64,000 nt of DNA, taken from assembly GCF_030811455.1 (NCBI RefSeq), contig NZ_JAUSQU010000001.1:1612001-1676000 (forward strand). The letters run 5' to 3'. The DNA is from Streptosporangium lutulentum. GTDB taxonomy: Bacteria; Actinomycetota; Actinomycetes; Streptosporangiales; Streptosporangiaceae. Below, piece after piece: positions 44,517 to 54,088 of the stretch (its first letter is position 1; each line of letters starts with the position of its first letter). The notes under the pieces were generated by a model. That model saw nothing but the letters and a program-made list of their open reading frames with translations. It ran no database searches and was not told the origin of the DNA. A program made the translations under genes and the position numbers.

Positions 44517-45383
44517 ATGGCAGCGCATGTGGTGGTGGGTGCGGACGGCTCGTCCCCCTCGGAGACCGCGGTTGAGTGGGCCGCCGAGGACGCCGCGAGG
44601 CGTGGTTGCGATCTCCGGATCGTCCACGTGCACGAACCGACGAAATATGACGACTCGGTGCGGGCGTCGCCGGGCCTGCACGACTCGGCGGCGGAGTACG
44701 GCCAGGACGTGCTGGAGAAGGCGGCCCAGCAGGCGCGGGCCCGCGCTCCACGGATCGAGGTGAGCATCTCGCTGGAGAGCGGCGGGGTGGTCGAGGTTCT
44801 CCGGCGGGAGGCCGAGGACGCCGAGCAGCTCGTGGTCGGCAGCCGGGGGCTGGGCGGGTTCGCCGGTCTGCTGCTCGGGTCGATCACGCGATCTCTGGCC
44901 GGTCATGTGGCGGCGCCGATCGTGGTCGTCAAGGAGGTCCCGGAACAGGGCCGGGGGGAGATCGCCGTCGGATACGACGGCTCGGAGCATTCGGCGACGA
45001 CGCTGCGGTACGCCTTCGAGGAGGCGGCGCGCCGCAGAGCCCGGCTGCATACGATCCACACATGGCAGATGCCGATGATGGGGCTGTACACCGTGGCCTA
45101 CACCCCGCTGCTGGAGGACATCATGGCCGCGGAGCAGTGCACCGCCACGAACGCCCTCAGCCCCTGGCGGGAGAAGTACCCCGGGGTGGAGGTCAAGCAG
45201 ACGGTGAGCTGCGAGCATCCGGTCGCGGCCTTGCGGGACGCCTCGGCCGCCGCCGACCTGGTGGTGGTCGGCTCACGAGGGCTGGGCGCCTTCGAGTCCG
45301 CCGTTCTGGGCTCGGTGAGTCATGGGGTCCTGCACCATGCCCACTGCCCCGTCGCGGTGGTGAACGCCGACGGTGAGGAATGA
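44517..45383 (+). CDS. Tandem universal stress protein (two Usp domains)
   Basis: 288 residues with two UspA-type domains. Each ends in the ATP-binding glycine pattern: VVGSRGLGGFAGLLLGS and VVGSRGLGAFESAVLGSVS. The domains start with HVVVGADGS and IAVGYDGS. Tandem Usp proteins of actinobacteria bind ATP and are induced by hypoxia or stationary phase. AGGAGGGTGAT immediately precedes the ATG. No DosR box was recognised upstream. Confidence 0.92.
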   Translation: MAAHVVVGADGSSPSETAVEWAAEDAARRGCDLRIVHVHEPTKYDDSVRASPGLHDSAAEYGQDVLEKAAQQARARAPRIEVSISLESGGVVEVLRREAEDAEQLVVGSRGLGGFAGLLLGSITRSLAGHVAAPIVVVKEVPEQGRGEIAVGYDGSEHSATTLRYAFEEAARRRARLHTIHTWQMPMMGLYTVAYTPLLEDIMAAEQCTATNALSPWREKYPGVEVKQTVSCEHPVAALRDASAAADLVVVGSRGLGAFESAVLGSVSHGVLHHAHCPVAVVNADGEE

Positions 45384-45438
45384 CGGGTCTCCAGAGCCCC
45401 GCGGTGGCTCGGCGACGGGCATCGCGGTGCCGCGGTGA

Positions 45439-45663
45439 TCGTGGTTTCGATCCTTTTCCCTCGCGTGGCAGAAGCATCCACAGCCGCTGGTAGAGACCCC
45501 TTTCGAAGGGGTATCTCCGGAGGAGGCGCTGCGGGCCGTCGTGACCGGGGTCATGCCGCCGGCGGTCGCGGAGTCGGTCATGCCGTCTGTCGGCGCACCC
45601 GCTCAGGCGGCACCGTACGGCGCGGGCCTGCCCGGTGGCCGTCGTCCACCGGGAACCCAATGA
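45439..45663 (+). other. Open stretch between Usp and DUF1918 genes, no start codon
   Basis: A 75-codon open frame contains the protein-like segment WQKHPQPLVETPFEGVSPEE, then ALRAVVTGVMPPAVAES. It has no ATG or GTG before that segment and no recognised family, so it may be a decayed gene fragment or chance. The gap 45384-45675 holds nothing else supported. Confidence 0.25.
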
Positions 45664-45675
45664 GGGGGAACTGAT

Positions 45676-45885
45676 ATGAAGGCAGCGATAGGGGACAAGC
45701 TGGTCATCGAAGGCGGCCGGACCGGTGAGGCCCGGCGGGTCGGCGTGATCGTGGAACTGCGCAACCCGGACGGCTCTCCGCCCTACGTGGTGCGGTGGCT
45801 CCACGTCGAGCACGAGACCCTCGTGTTTCCCGGCCCCGACGCGCACGTGATGACCGAAGAGCAGGAGCGGATCACGACGTCGTGA
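45676..45885 (+). CDS. DUF1918 small protein
   Basis: 69 residues; the sequence GDKLVIEG and PPYVVRWLHVEHETLVFPGPD fits DUF1918, a small SH3-like fold common in actinobacteria, often encoded beside Usp or stress genes, as here. The molecular function is unknown. GGGGGAACT precedes the ATG. A palindromic hairpin follows. Confidence 0.88.
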   Translation: MKAAIGDKLVIEGGRTGEARRVGVIVELRNPDGSPPYVVRWLHVEHETLVFPGPDAHVMTEEQERITTS

Positions 45886-45894
45886 CCGGCTGAT

Positions 45895-45917
45895 CCGGCC
45901 GGCCTCCGACCGGCCGG
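45895..45917 (+). terminator. Hairpin after DUF1918 gene
   Basis: CCGGCCGG (45895-45902) can pair with the identical palindrome at 45910-45917. Outer bases TGACCGGC (45883-45890) and GCCGGTCA (45913-45920) offer an alternative longer pairing. Confidence 0.45.
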
Positions 45918-46097
45918 TCAGGTCGCGGTCTCACGCCGTCCGGCGCTGAGGGGCCCGTCGTCCCGCGGCCACCGGACTCATCACGCGACAACGAGGGTCA
46001 ACGGCGGACGATTCCGCCTGGACAGGTCATCGAAGCCGGGCAAGGAGGCCGGAACCCCTGACCTCCGGTGGCTCCGAGAAACGGCGGGGGCCCCGGC

Positions 46098-46685
46098 TCA
46101 CATCAGCGGGATGATGCTTCCGGCGATTTTGAGCGCGTCCTTGGCGGCGTCGACGATGTGCGCGAAGGACAGGCCGGTGCTCGCTCTCCGCGACCACTTC
46201 CATCCCTCCGACAGTTCGGGCCAGGCGGCGGAGAGCGCGGGGTTGATCTCGCTGACGTTGAAGTCGAAGTCTCGCGATCCCGAGTCGAAGGTCCCGTGGA
46301 CCCGTCCCTCTTTCGTGAAGCTGAACGCCGGCGTGCCGTCCAGGGGGCTCACGACCCACACCACCCTCACGTTGTGGCTGGTCGCGCCGGAGGCGTGCAG
46401 ATGGCCGCTGAAGTTGTAGGAGCCGTTGGGGTAGAGGGCTATCGTCGTCCATCCGTCCACCGGTGTGCCGTTGTCGAAGGTGATGCGGCTGGTGGCCTGG
46501 AGGCTGCCGAGAGGATCGGTCGTCGTCACGTGGACGATGGAGACTTCCTCGGACGCGGGTTCCTCCGAGGCGTTTCCCCGGGCGGCTCCCGCCGAGGTCG
46601 ACGCGCTCGCCGGGCCATGGAGGAACACCGCGCAGCCGAGCGTGATCGCCATCATCGGCGCGAGCATCCTGAACGTCCGTCGCAT
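46098..46685 (-). CDS. Secreted protein of unknown function
   Basis: 195 residues. A signal peptide (MRRTFRMLAPMMAITLGCAVFL, cut near ASAS) is followed by a beta-rich region (SRITFDNGTPVDGWTTIAL, YNFSGHLHASGATSHNVRVV) and a C-terminal amphipathic helix. The central pattern, repeated strands with G-H-L-H and SHNV, suggests a small jelly-roll or lipocalin-like fold, but I recognise no family. AGGAGAG precedes the start. It is followed by no obvious partner. Confidence 0.68.
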   Translation of the reverse strand: MRRTFRMLAPMMAITLGCAVFLHGPASASTSAGAARGNASEEPASEEVSIVHVTTTDPLGSLQATSRITFDNGTPVDGWTTIALYPNGSYNFSGHLHASGATSHNVRVVWVVSPLDGTPAFSFTKEGRVHGTFDSGSRDFDFNVSEINPALSAAWPELSEGWKWSRRASTGLSFAHIVDAAKDALKIAGSIIPLM

Positions 46686-46883
46686 CGTTCTCGCTCTCCT
46701 TCAGGTGAGGTGCGGGGATGGAGAGCGGCATGGCGCCGATGAGTGACTCGCCTTCGCCCGGCATGCCTGCGGTTTTCGCGAGTACGCTCGAAAGTCACTC
46801 CCTGTCGTCAAAGTTATACGCAGAAGGACGGTCTTCGGCGGCGACACGACGGGTGAGGGCTCACAGCACGCCTGAGACAGGGG

Positions 46884-48305
46884 TCACCCCCTGGCCGATG
46901 TCGATTCCGACGTGCGGCTGTACCACCAGAACCCGGCCGTCTGGCCTATCACAAGCAGCAAAGCGGTGCCCGCGTAAGCGGCCCACACCCAGGTGAGGCC
47001 CCCGGCGGTCGCGATCGGGACGGCGGCCATGGACAGCAGCCCGTAACCGATCACGAAGGTGAGCAGGCTGGGCATGGTCCGCGTCATCGCCAGCAGCCCG
47101 AAACCGGGCAGAGCCTGGGCGCCGTCGGCGAGCACGCTCAGGAGCAGCACCGGGATCAGCGTGAGGACCAGGGCGTGGACCTGCGGATCGGAGGTGAACA
47201 GCCGGATCAGCGTGTCGGCGAAGATCCACACCATCAGACCGCTCAACGCCAGCACCGGAAGCGTCACCGTCAGCCCGGCCAGCAATCCCCGGCGCACGCC
47301 CGGACGATCACCACTCTTGGCCGCTATGGCGATCAGCGGCACGGAGGCCTGCCCGACCGTCGGAGCCGGCAGGAACACGAAGGTCGACATGACGACCAGC
47401 ACCTGGTGGGCGGCGACCTCGGTCGTGGACACCCGGGCCACCGCGAAGGCCAGGACGCCGAGCCCGCTGAACTTGATGAGGAGTGTCGCCCCCATCGGCA
47501 GGCCCACCCTGGCCATTCGCCAGATCCGGGCCCACTGCGGCCTCCCCGGCCGGAGCGGCTGGCCGGCCAGCACCGTCGCCTGCCTCAGAGCGGTATGAGC
47601 GATGATCGCCCCTGCCAGGTTCGCCGCCAGCATGGCCAGGCCGGCACCCGGTAGGCCGAGCGAGGGGAGCGGTCCGGGCCCGAGCACCAGCGTCAGGATG
47701 AGGGCCACCGAAATACAGGTGTTCGCCAGGCCGGCGCGCATGACCGCGGTCGTGTGCCCCAGGCCGATCAGCATGGAGGTGGCGGAGACGCTGATGGCCG
47801 TGACGAGCAACGCGGCCGCGAGAATCAGCGGGAAGGCGCCGAGCGCGTCAAGGGTCTGTGCCGGCACCCCGGCGACGCGGGCGGTGAGCGGTACGGTGGC
47901 CACGGCGACCGCTCCGATCATCCCGATGCAGATCGCCAGCCACATGCCGTCCTTGACGGTCGGGCGCAGCGCCTCAGGGTCGTCCCTGTGCGCGGCGACG
48001 AAGGGCATCGACCCGCGAAGCGCACCGGCGACCGCCATACCGGCGGGAATGAACACGGCGTTGGTCAGGGCGAAGGCGGCCAGCGCGGCCGTACCGAAGT
48101 TGCCCAGGGTGGCGGCGACGACCGAACTGCCCACTATGGAGGCGCTCGCCGACAAGTACAGAGGGAACGCGGAGCGGATGATCCGCCGCACCAGGCCGAG
48201 AAAAGGCGGAGGGACGGGAAGCGTCGCGCCCGCGCTCTCTTCTCCGGCCGCCGAACCGGGCGTTTCCTGTGTTCTCCGGTCTGTTTCTCTCGTGCTCCGC
48301 GGCAT
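46884..48305 (-). CDS. MATE-family efflux transporter
   Basis: 473 residues with twelve predicted membrane segments. It has the two-lobed MATE organisation, with GLGHTTAVMRAGLANTCISV in the N-lobe and a second half beginning RVGLPMGATLLIKFSGL. MATE pumps export cationic drugs or natural products using Na+ or H+. I prefer ATG 48305 over GTG 48311 because AAAAGG lies five bases before the ATG and overlaps the GTG. No regulator is adjacent. Confidence 0.87.
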   Translation of the reverse strand: MPRSTRETDRRTQETPGSAAGEESAGATLPVPPPFLGLVRRIIRSAFPLYLSASASIVGSSVVAATLGNFGTAALAAFALTNAVFIPAGMAVAGALRGSMPFVAAHRDDPEALRPTVKDGMWLAICIGMIGAVAVATVPLTARVAGVPAQTLDALGAFPLILAAALLVTAISVSATSMLIGLGHTTAVMRAGLANTCISVALILTLVLGPGPLPSLGLPGAGLAMLAANLAGAIIAHTALRQATVLAGQPLRPGRPQWARIWRMARVGLPMGATLLIKFSGLGVLAFAVARVSTTEVAAHQVLVVMSTFVFLPAPTVGQASVPLIAIAAKSGDRPGVRRGLLAGLTVTLPVLALSGLMVWIFADTLIRLFTSDPQVHALVLTLIPVLLLSVLADGAQALPGFGLLAMTRTMPSLLTFVIGYGLLSMAAVPIATAGGLTWVWAAYAGTALLLVIGQTAGFWWYSRTSESTSARG

Positions 48306-48457
48306 GGACACCTTTTAGGCAGGGGGTGTGCGTGGTCGCGCCGATTGTTCCATCGTCACCGTGGATGTTCTGCATCGCACGTCGCGGGCCCGCGCCACGG
48401 CTGCCAGCCCGGCCACATCACCCACGCCGATCGTTCGTCGTCCTTTCCCCGGCCGGG

Positions 48458-49573
48458 TCAGGTCCGCTCGTGCGCGTTCGCGTCTTCGATGAGTACGGCG
48501 GCGCCCTCGAAGCGGCCGGCGGCCAGGTCGTCCAGGGCCCGGTCCGCGGAGTCGAAGGGGTAGGGCACGGTCGTCACCCGGGGTGGATGGGCCGAGGCGA
48601 GGTCCAGGTACGCCCGGCCGTCGGCGCGGGTGTTGGCGGTGACGCTGCGCAGCGTCCGTTCCTGGAACAGGTGGCGCTGGTAGTTCAGGGGGGGAATGTC
48701 GCTCAGGTGGATGCCCGCCACCGCGAGGACGCCTCCCCGGTCCAGGGCGGCCAGCGCGACCGGGACCAGCTCGCCCACCGGGGCGAACAGGATGGCGGCG
48801 TCCAGCGGCTCGGGTGGCGCGTCCGTGTCGCCGCCCGCCGAGGCCGCGCCCAGCGTCCGCGCCAGCTCCCGGGCCCTGGCGGATCGGGTCAGGACGTGCA
48901 CGGTCGCGCCCTGGGCGAGGGCGACCTGCGCGGTCAGGTGGGCCGAGCCGCCGAAGCCGTAGATGCCCAGCCGCCCGCCCGGCGGCAGGTCGCAGCGGAG
49001 CAGGGCGCGATACCCGATGATCCCGGCGCACAGCAGCGGCGCGAGCTTCTCGGCGGGGACGTCTTCGGGAAGGGGGTAGGCGTAGTCCTCGGGGACGGTC
49101 AGGTATCCGGCGTAACCCCCGTCGGCGTCCCAGCCGGTGTAGGTGGAGAAGGGGCAGAGGTTCTCCGCGCCCCTGAGACAGTGACGGCAGCGCCCGCAGG
49201 TCGAGCGGAGCCAGGCCACACCCACGCGGCTGCCCGGCGCGAGCCGTTCCGAAGCCGGACCTGACGCGACCACCCGGCCCACGACCTCGTGGCCGGGCAC
49301 GGTTCGCGGGCGTCGCGGAGACAGGTCGCCCTCGGCGAGATGAAGATCGGTCCGGCACACGCCGCAGGCCTCGACCTCGACCAGCACCTCTCCGGGTCCC
49401 GGCACGGGAACCGGGAGCCGGACCCGCTCCAGAGGCCCGGAGCCGATCGGCCCAGGCCGGGCGACCACCCAGGCGTCCATCTCGTCGGGGATCGCGGACC
49501 GCGACGGCGCGGGCCGGGGGGCTCGCCCGCCCCGGGCCTCCGGGCCGGCGGGTGTCGCCGGGCGTTCGTTCAC
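48458..49573 (-). CDS. Zinc-dependent alcohol dehydrogenase (MDR superfamily)
   Basis: 371 residues. Catalytic zinc ligands are seen in [13 protein letters not shown] (Cys) and [10 protein letters not shown] (His-Glu). The structural zinc lobe is [15 protein letters not shown] with four cysteines. The cofactor fold has the glycine motif [10 protein letters not shown]. The sequence [16 protein letters not shown] is like the actinobacterial AdhA class. It oxidises or reduces alcohols and aldehydes. The GTG at 49573 has CGGAGG just upstream; an earlier in-frame start is not supported by homology. Confidence 0.88.
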   Translation of the reverse strand: MNERPATPAGPEARGGRAPRPAPSRSAIPDEMDAWVVARPGPIGSGPLERVRLPVPVPGPGEVLVEVEACGVCRTDLHLAEGDLSPRRPRTVPGHEVVGRVVASGPASERLAPGSRVGVAWLRSTCGRCRHCLRGAENLCPFSTYTGWDADGGYAGYLTVPEDYAYPLPEDVPAEKLAPLLCAGIIGYRALLRCDLPPGGRLGIYGFGGSAHLTAQVALAQGATVHVLTRSARARELARTLGAASAGGDTDAPPEPLDAAILFAPVGELVPVALAALDRGGVLAVAGIHLSDIPPLNYQRHLFQERTLRSVTANTRADGRAYLDLASAHPPRVTTVPYPFDSADRALDDLAAGRFEGAAVLIEDANAHERT

Positions 49574-49740
49574 GGTGAACCTCCGCGGGTGTCTCTCCGC
49601 CGGAACGGGCCGATGGGGCCCCTTCACCTCTATCTCACCGCCGGAGCAGCTTCGGACACCTCGACCGGAGGGCACCCGAGGTGCGTGACGCCGGTTCGCT
49701 CGAAGCCTCCGTCGGCGCGCGGGCGGGTCGTCGCTCCGCG

Positions 49741-50439
49741 TCAGGCGACTTTTATGTCTATCTGCGGGGAGTGCTTCGGATCCATCCAGCGCAGCAACCG
49801 CAGCAGTTCGCCGTCCGGCAGGCCGACGCAGCCGGTGGTGGGCGTGCTGCTGATGTGAAGGAAGATCGCGCTACCCAGGTGGGGCGTGCGGTCCTTGGTG
49901 TTGTAGGAGATCACGGCGCCGTGGTTGTAGGCCGGTATGGTCACCATGTTCTCGGGGGCGGTCCCGGCATCGGCGTGGCGGGAGTCCACCCACGTGTTGT
50001 AGAGGGGACTGGCGGAGTCGTCGTTCCACTTGTCGTAGGAGAACGCCTGCCGGTAGGGGAACTTCACCCCGGGGTCGGGCTTGACCCCGAACATGAAGTC
50101 GAACCCGTACGTGCCGGACGGGGTGCGCCCGTCGCCCTCCCGCTTCCGGCCCGGCGGGGCGATGCCGTTCTTGCCGACGTGCGCCGTCCACGGCCCGTAC
50201 GTCTTCACCCAGTTGCCGTCCTCCGCGGTGTAGGCGACCAGGGTGGCGGTGGTCTTCCGGTAGGAGTCGGCCGTCACGGTGATGAGCTGCCGTCCCTGCG
50301 CCGGGGGCGGTGGAGCGGCGGCGGACGCGGTGCCGGCACCGAAGAACCCCCCGGAGACCATGACGAGCGCGAGAAGGACGGCACTCACGCGAACAGGAGC
50401 CACCCTCGGGTCCGAGGACGCTCTCCGATTAGCATTCAT
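49741..50439 (-). CDS. L,D-transpeptidase-family (YkuD-like) secreted protein
   Basis: 232 residues with an N-terminal signal peptide or anchor ([19 protein letters not shown]). The catalytic region reads [22 protein letters not shown], whose two halves match the H...S-x-x-T-x-G-C of L,D-transpeptidases. It likely makes or trims 3-3 cross-links in peptidoglycan. It is encoded directly after an M15 peptidase on the same strand, 54 bases apart, so a cell-wall pair is likely. Confidence 0.83.
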   Translation of the reverse strand: MNANRRASSDPRVAPVRVSAVLLALVMVSGGFFGAGTASAAAPPPPAQGRQLITVTADSYRKTTATLVAYTAEDGNWVKTYGPWTAHVGKNGIAPPGRKREGDGRTPSGTYGFDFMFGVKPDPGVKFPYRQAFSYDKWNDDSASPLYNTWVDSRHADAGTAPENMVTIPAYNHGAVISYNTKDRTPHLGSAIFLHISSTPTTGCVGLPDGELLRLLRWMDPKHSPQIDIKVA

Positions 50440-50493
50440 GCAGCTCAGGCTAGCTATGGGAGAGGTGTGCTCGGATACCTCGCCGCGAAGCCG

Positions 50494-51186
50494 TCAGCGC
50501 CCGTTCTGGGAGAAGTGCTGATAGTCCTTCTCGGTGGACCAGGATCCGCCCCAGCCCCAGCCGATCTTCTTGAACGCGCGCACCACGTCGTCGCCGGGGT
50601 TGATGACCCCCTGCCGGTCCAGGGGCCGCCGAACGTAGTCCTTCCCGTTCGGGGGCTCGACGGTGCCCCCCGGATAGGGGTGGATGTAGGGGTTCTCCCG
50701 GGTGTTGACGTCGATCGCCAGGCCGTAGGCGTGTTGCGACCAGCTTCCGCTGGTCCCGACGCGCCTGCAGTTGAAGCCCGAGGTGTTGTCCGCTTTCATC
50801 GAGGCGGCGTCGCTGCCCTTGTAGGCCTCCACCGGCTGCATCTGCCGGATGGGGAAGCGCTGGCCGTACAGCTTCTTGAAGACCGAGACGACCTGGTCGG
50901 CCACCGATTTGTTGATCACCAGCTTTCCGTCGTGGGGTTTGCCGTCGAAACCCCAGTAGGTCATGCTGATCATTCTGAGATCGTCGGGTTGCACCGGGCA
51001 TCCAGGACGCCAGGAATGGCGCAGCTGGTCCGAGGACACCCTCGTCACCGTGGCGGTGAACGGTTGCGAGGCGCCGGGGGGCGAGGTCGCCGCCGCGGGA
51101 GACGCCGCCGTCACCGTCGCGATGCCGGCCACGCTGAGCAGGACGAGTGCCGCCGCCGTCGGCGCACGGTGTGGGATGAATGTCAT
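50494..51186 (-). CDS. Secreted M15-type D-Ala-D-Ala carboxypeptidase-like protein
   Basis: 230 residues with a signal peptide (ALVLLSVAGIATVTAASPAAA). The zinc site S-x-H-x-x-G-x-A-x-D is present as SQHAYGLAIDVN, and the last histidine as DYQHFSQNG, matching the VanY/M15 family. It should trim peptidoglycan stem peptides; a paired L,D-transpeptidase gene follows. ATG at 51186 with GGGGAG upstream. Confidence 0.85.
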   Translation of the reverse strand: MTFIPHRAPTAAALVLLSVAGIATVTAASPAAATSPPGASQPFTATVTRVSSDQLRHSWRPGCPVQPDDLRMISMTYWGFDGKPHDGKLVINKSVADQVVSVFKKLYGQRFPIRQMQPVEAYKGSDAASMKADNTSGFNCRRVGTSGSWSQHAYGLAIDVNTRENPYIHPYPGGTVEPPNGKDYVRRPLDRQGVINPGDDVVRAFKKIGWGWGGSWSTEKDYQHFSQNGR

Positions 51187-51287
51187 CTCCCCAGGTTAGG
51201 CACTCTCCGGCCGCCCGCCGGATCCGACCGGCCGTTGTCGTCTGACGCGTACCTCGTCAGGATCATGAAGGAGAGCCCGCGAGCGCC

Positions 51288-51866
51288 TCACGGAGCGGAC
51301 CCGCGCCGGGCGCGATAGGCGCTGGCCTTGGCCCGGTTCTGGCAGGACAGGTCGCAGAACCGGCGCGAGGCGTTGCGCGTGATGTCCATGAACACCAGGT
51401 CGCATCCGCCGGCCTGGCACCGGCCCAGCCGCGCGGCCTGCCCCACCCCGATGATCATTGCCAGGGCGGTCCCCGCGTCGGCCACCCAGGCGTCGACCAG
51501 GCGCGCGTCCTGCCGATGGAACGACAGCGTGTGCGTGTCCTCGTGCAGGGTGGGCACCGCCGAGTGCCGTATGAGCAGATCGTTGAGGGCGGCGACCGGC
51601 GGATCGGGAGCGCCGAACACCGACCGCAGCACCTCGGCCGCCGAGGCCAGGGCGTCGACGTCGGTGAGCGGCATCCCGGCGGCCTCGGGCCGGTCGGCGG
51701 TCAGCGCGGCCCGGCGGGAGGCCGCGGTGCCGGGCGGGGTCACCGTGCGGCCGTGCGTCCGGGTCACCGCCAAACGGTTCACCAGGAGTACGGCCAGCGC
51801 GGCCCGGCTGCTGACATAACTGTCTATTTGGGATTGACCAGTGATGTTCCATCCGTCTATCGTCAC
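51288..51866 (-). CDS. CGNR-type zinc-finger regulator
   Basis: 192 residues. The N-terminal part is the ABATE-like helical domain (RAALAVLLVNRLAV). The C-terminal zinc finger is CQAGGCDLVFMD..RRFCDLSCQNRAKASAYRARR; the name-giving CGNR is CQNR here. These proteins are thought to bind DNA as stress regulators. GTG 51866 lies only about ten bases after a -10-like TACGAT on the minus strand, so translation may be leaderless. It is divergent from the SCO6745-type gene with 33 bases between. Confidence 0.8.
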   Translation of the reverse strand: MTIDGWNITGQSQIDSYVSSRAALAVLLVNRLAVTRTHGRTVTPPGTAASRRAALTADRPEAAGMPLTDVDALASAAEVLRSVFGAPDPPVAALNDLLIRHSAVPTLHEDTHTLSFHRQDARLVDAWVADAGTALAMIIGVGQAARLGRCQAGGCDLVFMDITRNASRRFCDLSCQNRAKASAYRARRGSAP

Positions 51867-51888
51867 TGCCGTATCGTATCTAGACAGT
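51819..51888. promoter_or_regulatory. Inverted half-sites flanking the CGNR start
   Basis: ACTGTCTA (51819-51826, inside the CGNR gene) and TAGACAGT (51881-51888, in the divergent gap) are perfect reverse complements 54 bases apart. In addition CACTG (51864) and CAGTG (51885) flank the shared promoter. This suggests repression of both genes by the CGNR protein. Confidence 0.45.
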
Positions 51889-51899
51889 GAGGTTTTGTG

Positions 51900-52757
51900 A
51901 TGTCTCTCGCCCGGCGGATGTGGCACCAGATCGAACCGGTCCACGCGGCCGTCTACTTCGCCCCCCAGGTCTTCGACGAGGCCGCCAAGCTCGGCTACGA
52001 CGTGCGGTCGCGCTGGCCCAGCTACTTCGCCTGGCGTACGGCCCCGCTCGGTGAGGCAGGACCCCGGCTGGTGACCGCCACCCACTACAGCTTCAGCCCC
52101 ACGATGATCGCCGGGATCGTCCCCGCGATCTGGGCCGTCGCGAGTCCCGAACAGGTGCTGGAGGCCAGGCTCAGGGGCATGGACAGGACCCTGCGCGACC
52201 TGCTGGGCGAGGGGGTGAACCAGGCCGAACTGGCGGAACTGGCCAGGCGGGCGGCCGAGAGCGTGGACGTCGCGGGCAGGCCGATGGCCGCCGCCAACCT
52301 TGACCTGCCCTGGCCGGACGAGCCGCACCTGGCACTCTGGCAGGCCTACACCGTGCTGCGGGAGCACCGCGGCGACGGCCATCTCACCGCGCTGCGGGCG
52401 GCGGGTCTTGACGGCTGCGAGGCGCTGGTCTCCTTCGCCGCGATCGGTGCCGCACCGGCCGCCAACTTCGCCGGGCGCGGCTGGAGCGAGGACGAGTGGG
52501 CCGCCGCGAGCGACCGGCTCGCCTCGCGCGGCCTCCTCGACGCGAACGGCGCGGCCACCGAGGCCGGACGGCGGCTGCGCGACCAGGTCGAACGCATGAC
52601 CGACGACCTGGCCGCCGGACCGTGGCGGGCGTTGGGCGAGCAGCGTGCCGACCGGCTGGCCGAACTGAGCCTGCCCTTCCTCGGCGCGATCTTCCAGACG
52701 GGCATGCTGCCGGCCCAGAGCACGCTCGGCATCGGCACCGTGCAGGCGCCGGACTGA
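51900..52757 (+). CDS. SCO6745-family protein
   Basis: 285 residues. The opening [20 protein letters not shown] and the C-terminal [12 protein letters not shown]-like [15 protein letters not shown] match the SCO6745 family of actinobacterial proteins, which look helical and winged-helix-like. The function is unknown. GAGG lies eight bases before the ATG. It is divergent from a CGNR regulator. Confidence 0.8.
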   Translation: MSLARRMWHQIEPVHAAVYFAPQVFDEAAKLGYDVRSRWPSYFAWRTAPLGEAGPRLVTATHYSFSPTMIAGIVPAIWAVASPEQVLEARLRGMDRTLRDLLGEGVNQAELAELARRAAESVDVAGRPMAAANLDLPWPDEPHLALWQAYTVLREHRGDGHLTALRAAGLDGCEALVSFAAIGAAPAANFAGRGWSEDEWAAASDRLASRGLLDANGAATEAGRRLRDQVERMTDDLAAGPWRALGEQRADRLAELSLPFLGAIFQTGMLPAQSTLGIGTVQAPD

Positions 52758-52905
52758 GGCTCGGACTCCTTCCGGAGCTTTCGGAGAGCAGGCGGGGAGG
52801 ACGGTACGGCCGCGCCCCGATGTCCCGTGGGATTTCGAGCACCGTCTCCGTGAGGACGGGCCGCTCCTCCTTGCGGCGGCGGGATCCGGCGCCGATCCTG
52901 GGGAG

Positions 52906-53676
52906 ATGGGGATGACTCCGGGCGAGGCGCGGCGGCGGTTCCGGGCGGGCGAGCGCGTTCCGACCGCCGGGTGGTGTCCGGGCTGGACGCAGGCCAACCT
53001 GCTGGCGGTTCCCCGCGATCGTGCGTACGACGTGCTGCTGTTCGCGCAGCGAAATCCCCAGGCCTGCCCGGTTCTGGACGTCGGTGAGCCCGGGGCGGTG
53101 CGCACAGAGATCTTCGACGGCGATCTGCGGACCGACCTGCCCGCCTACGTCGTCTACGAACACGGGGCCGCCGTCGCCGAGGTCACCGACGCCACCGGCT
53201 TCTGGCGCGAGGACCTCGTCGCCTTCCTGTTCGGCTGCAGCTTCACCTTCGAGGACGCGCTGATCCGGGCGGGGGTCCCGGTCCGTCACATCGAGGCGGG
53301 CACGAACGTGCCGATGTATCGCACGTCCGTGCCCTGCGTTCCGGCCGGTGCGCTGTCGGGACCCCTGGTGGTCTCCATGCGACCGGTTCCGGCGTCACTG
53401 GTGGCCACGGCGGTACGGGTGACCTCGCGGTATCCCATGGTTCACGGGGCGCCCGTACACGTCGGCGAACCCCGGGAGATCGGCGTCTCCGACCTGACCA
53501 TGCCCGACTTCGGCGATCCGGTCGAGGTACGGCCCGGCGAGATCCCGCTTTTCTGGGCCTGCGGGGTCACGCCGCAGGCGGCGGTCCTGGCCGGCGGCGT
53601 CGAATTCGCCATCGGCCACGCGCCCGGGCACATGGCCATCACCGACGCCCGCGACAGCCGGTTCCTCGTCCCCTGA
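52906..53676 (+). CDS. DUF1445 (YcsI-like) putative hydro-lyase
   Basis: 256 residues. The family pattern is clear: [44 protein letters not shown] and [15 protein letters not shown]1445 members include D-glutamate cyclase-like and predicted hydro-lyase enzymes. The protein is full length and cytoplasmic. It starts at an ATG with GGGGAG ahead of it. Confidence 0.87.
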   Translation: MGMTPGEARRRFRAGERVPTAGWCPGWTQANLLAVPRDRAYDVLLFAQRNPQACPVLDVGEPGAVRTEIFDGDLRTDLPAYVVYEHGAAVAEVTDATGFWREDLVAFLFGCSFTFEDALIRAGVPVRHIEAGTNVPMYRTSVPCVPAGALSGPLVVSMRPVPASLVATAVRVTSRYPMVHGAPVHVGEPREIGVSDLTMPDFGDPVEVRPGEIPLFWACGVTPQAAVLAGGVEFAIGHAPGHMAITDARDSRFLVP

Positions 53677-53698
53677 CCCGCGGTCCGCCCCGGCCTCA

Positions 53699-53932
53699 CG
53701 TGTCCGGCCGGGTTCCTACTCGGCCGCGGACGGGGCGACCTCGTACGAGCCGGTGGACCGGCTGGCGATGGGCATGGCCAGTGTCGAGCACGTCCTGCAC
53801 ACCAACGCCGACGCGGGCGTCGACACCGCGCTTCCCGCCGTCGTCGTGGACCTGTTCCGGCGCGGCATGGACGCGGGACACGCGGCCGACAGCTTCTCCA
53901 GCCTGGTGGAGGTGATGAAGAAGGCGGGCTAG
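53699..53932 (+). pseudogene. C-terminal remnant of an imine-reductase-like oxidoreductase
   Basis: About 75 codons to TAG read YEPVDRLAMGMASVEHVLHT, then NADAGVDTALPAVVVDLFRRG and DAGHAADSFSSLVEVMKKAG. This is the C-terminal helical domain of NADPH-dependent imine reductases / reductive aminases (beta-hydroxyacid dehydrogenase family). The Rossmann domain is absent and there is no start codon suited to it. Confidence 0.65.
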
Positions 53933-54088
53933 CGGTCCGTGCCCACCCGGTGGCGCTCGTTCACCGGGTGGGCACGACCCCGCGGACGGGGCACGTCAGG
54001 GGCCGGCCATGGTTTTTCGGGCTTGACCTCAACATGAGTCGAGGTTGCAGGCTTGGCCGCAGGAGCCGGAGCCGATCGAAGGGGTTTC

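Noticed and set aside
51867-53105. Long upstream extension of the CGNR frame
   Set aside because: It is antisense to the SCO6745-type gene, and family homology starts only near residue 1 of the GTG at 51866.
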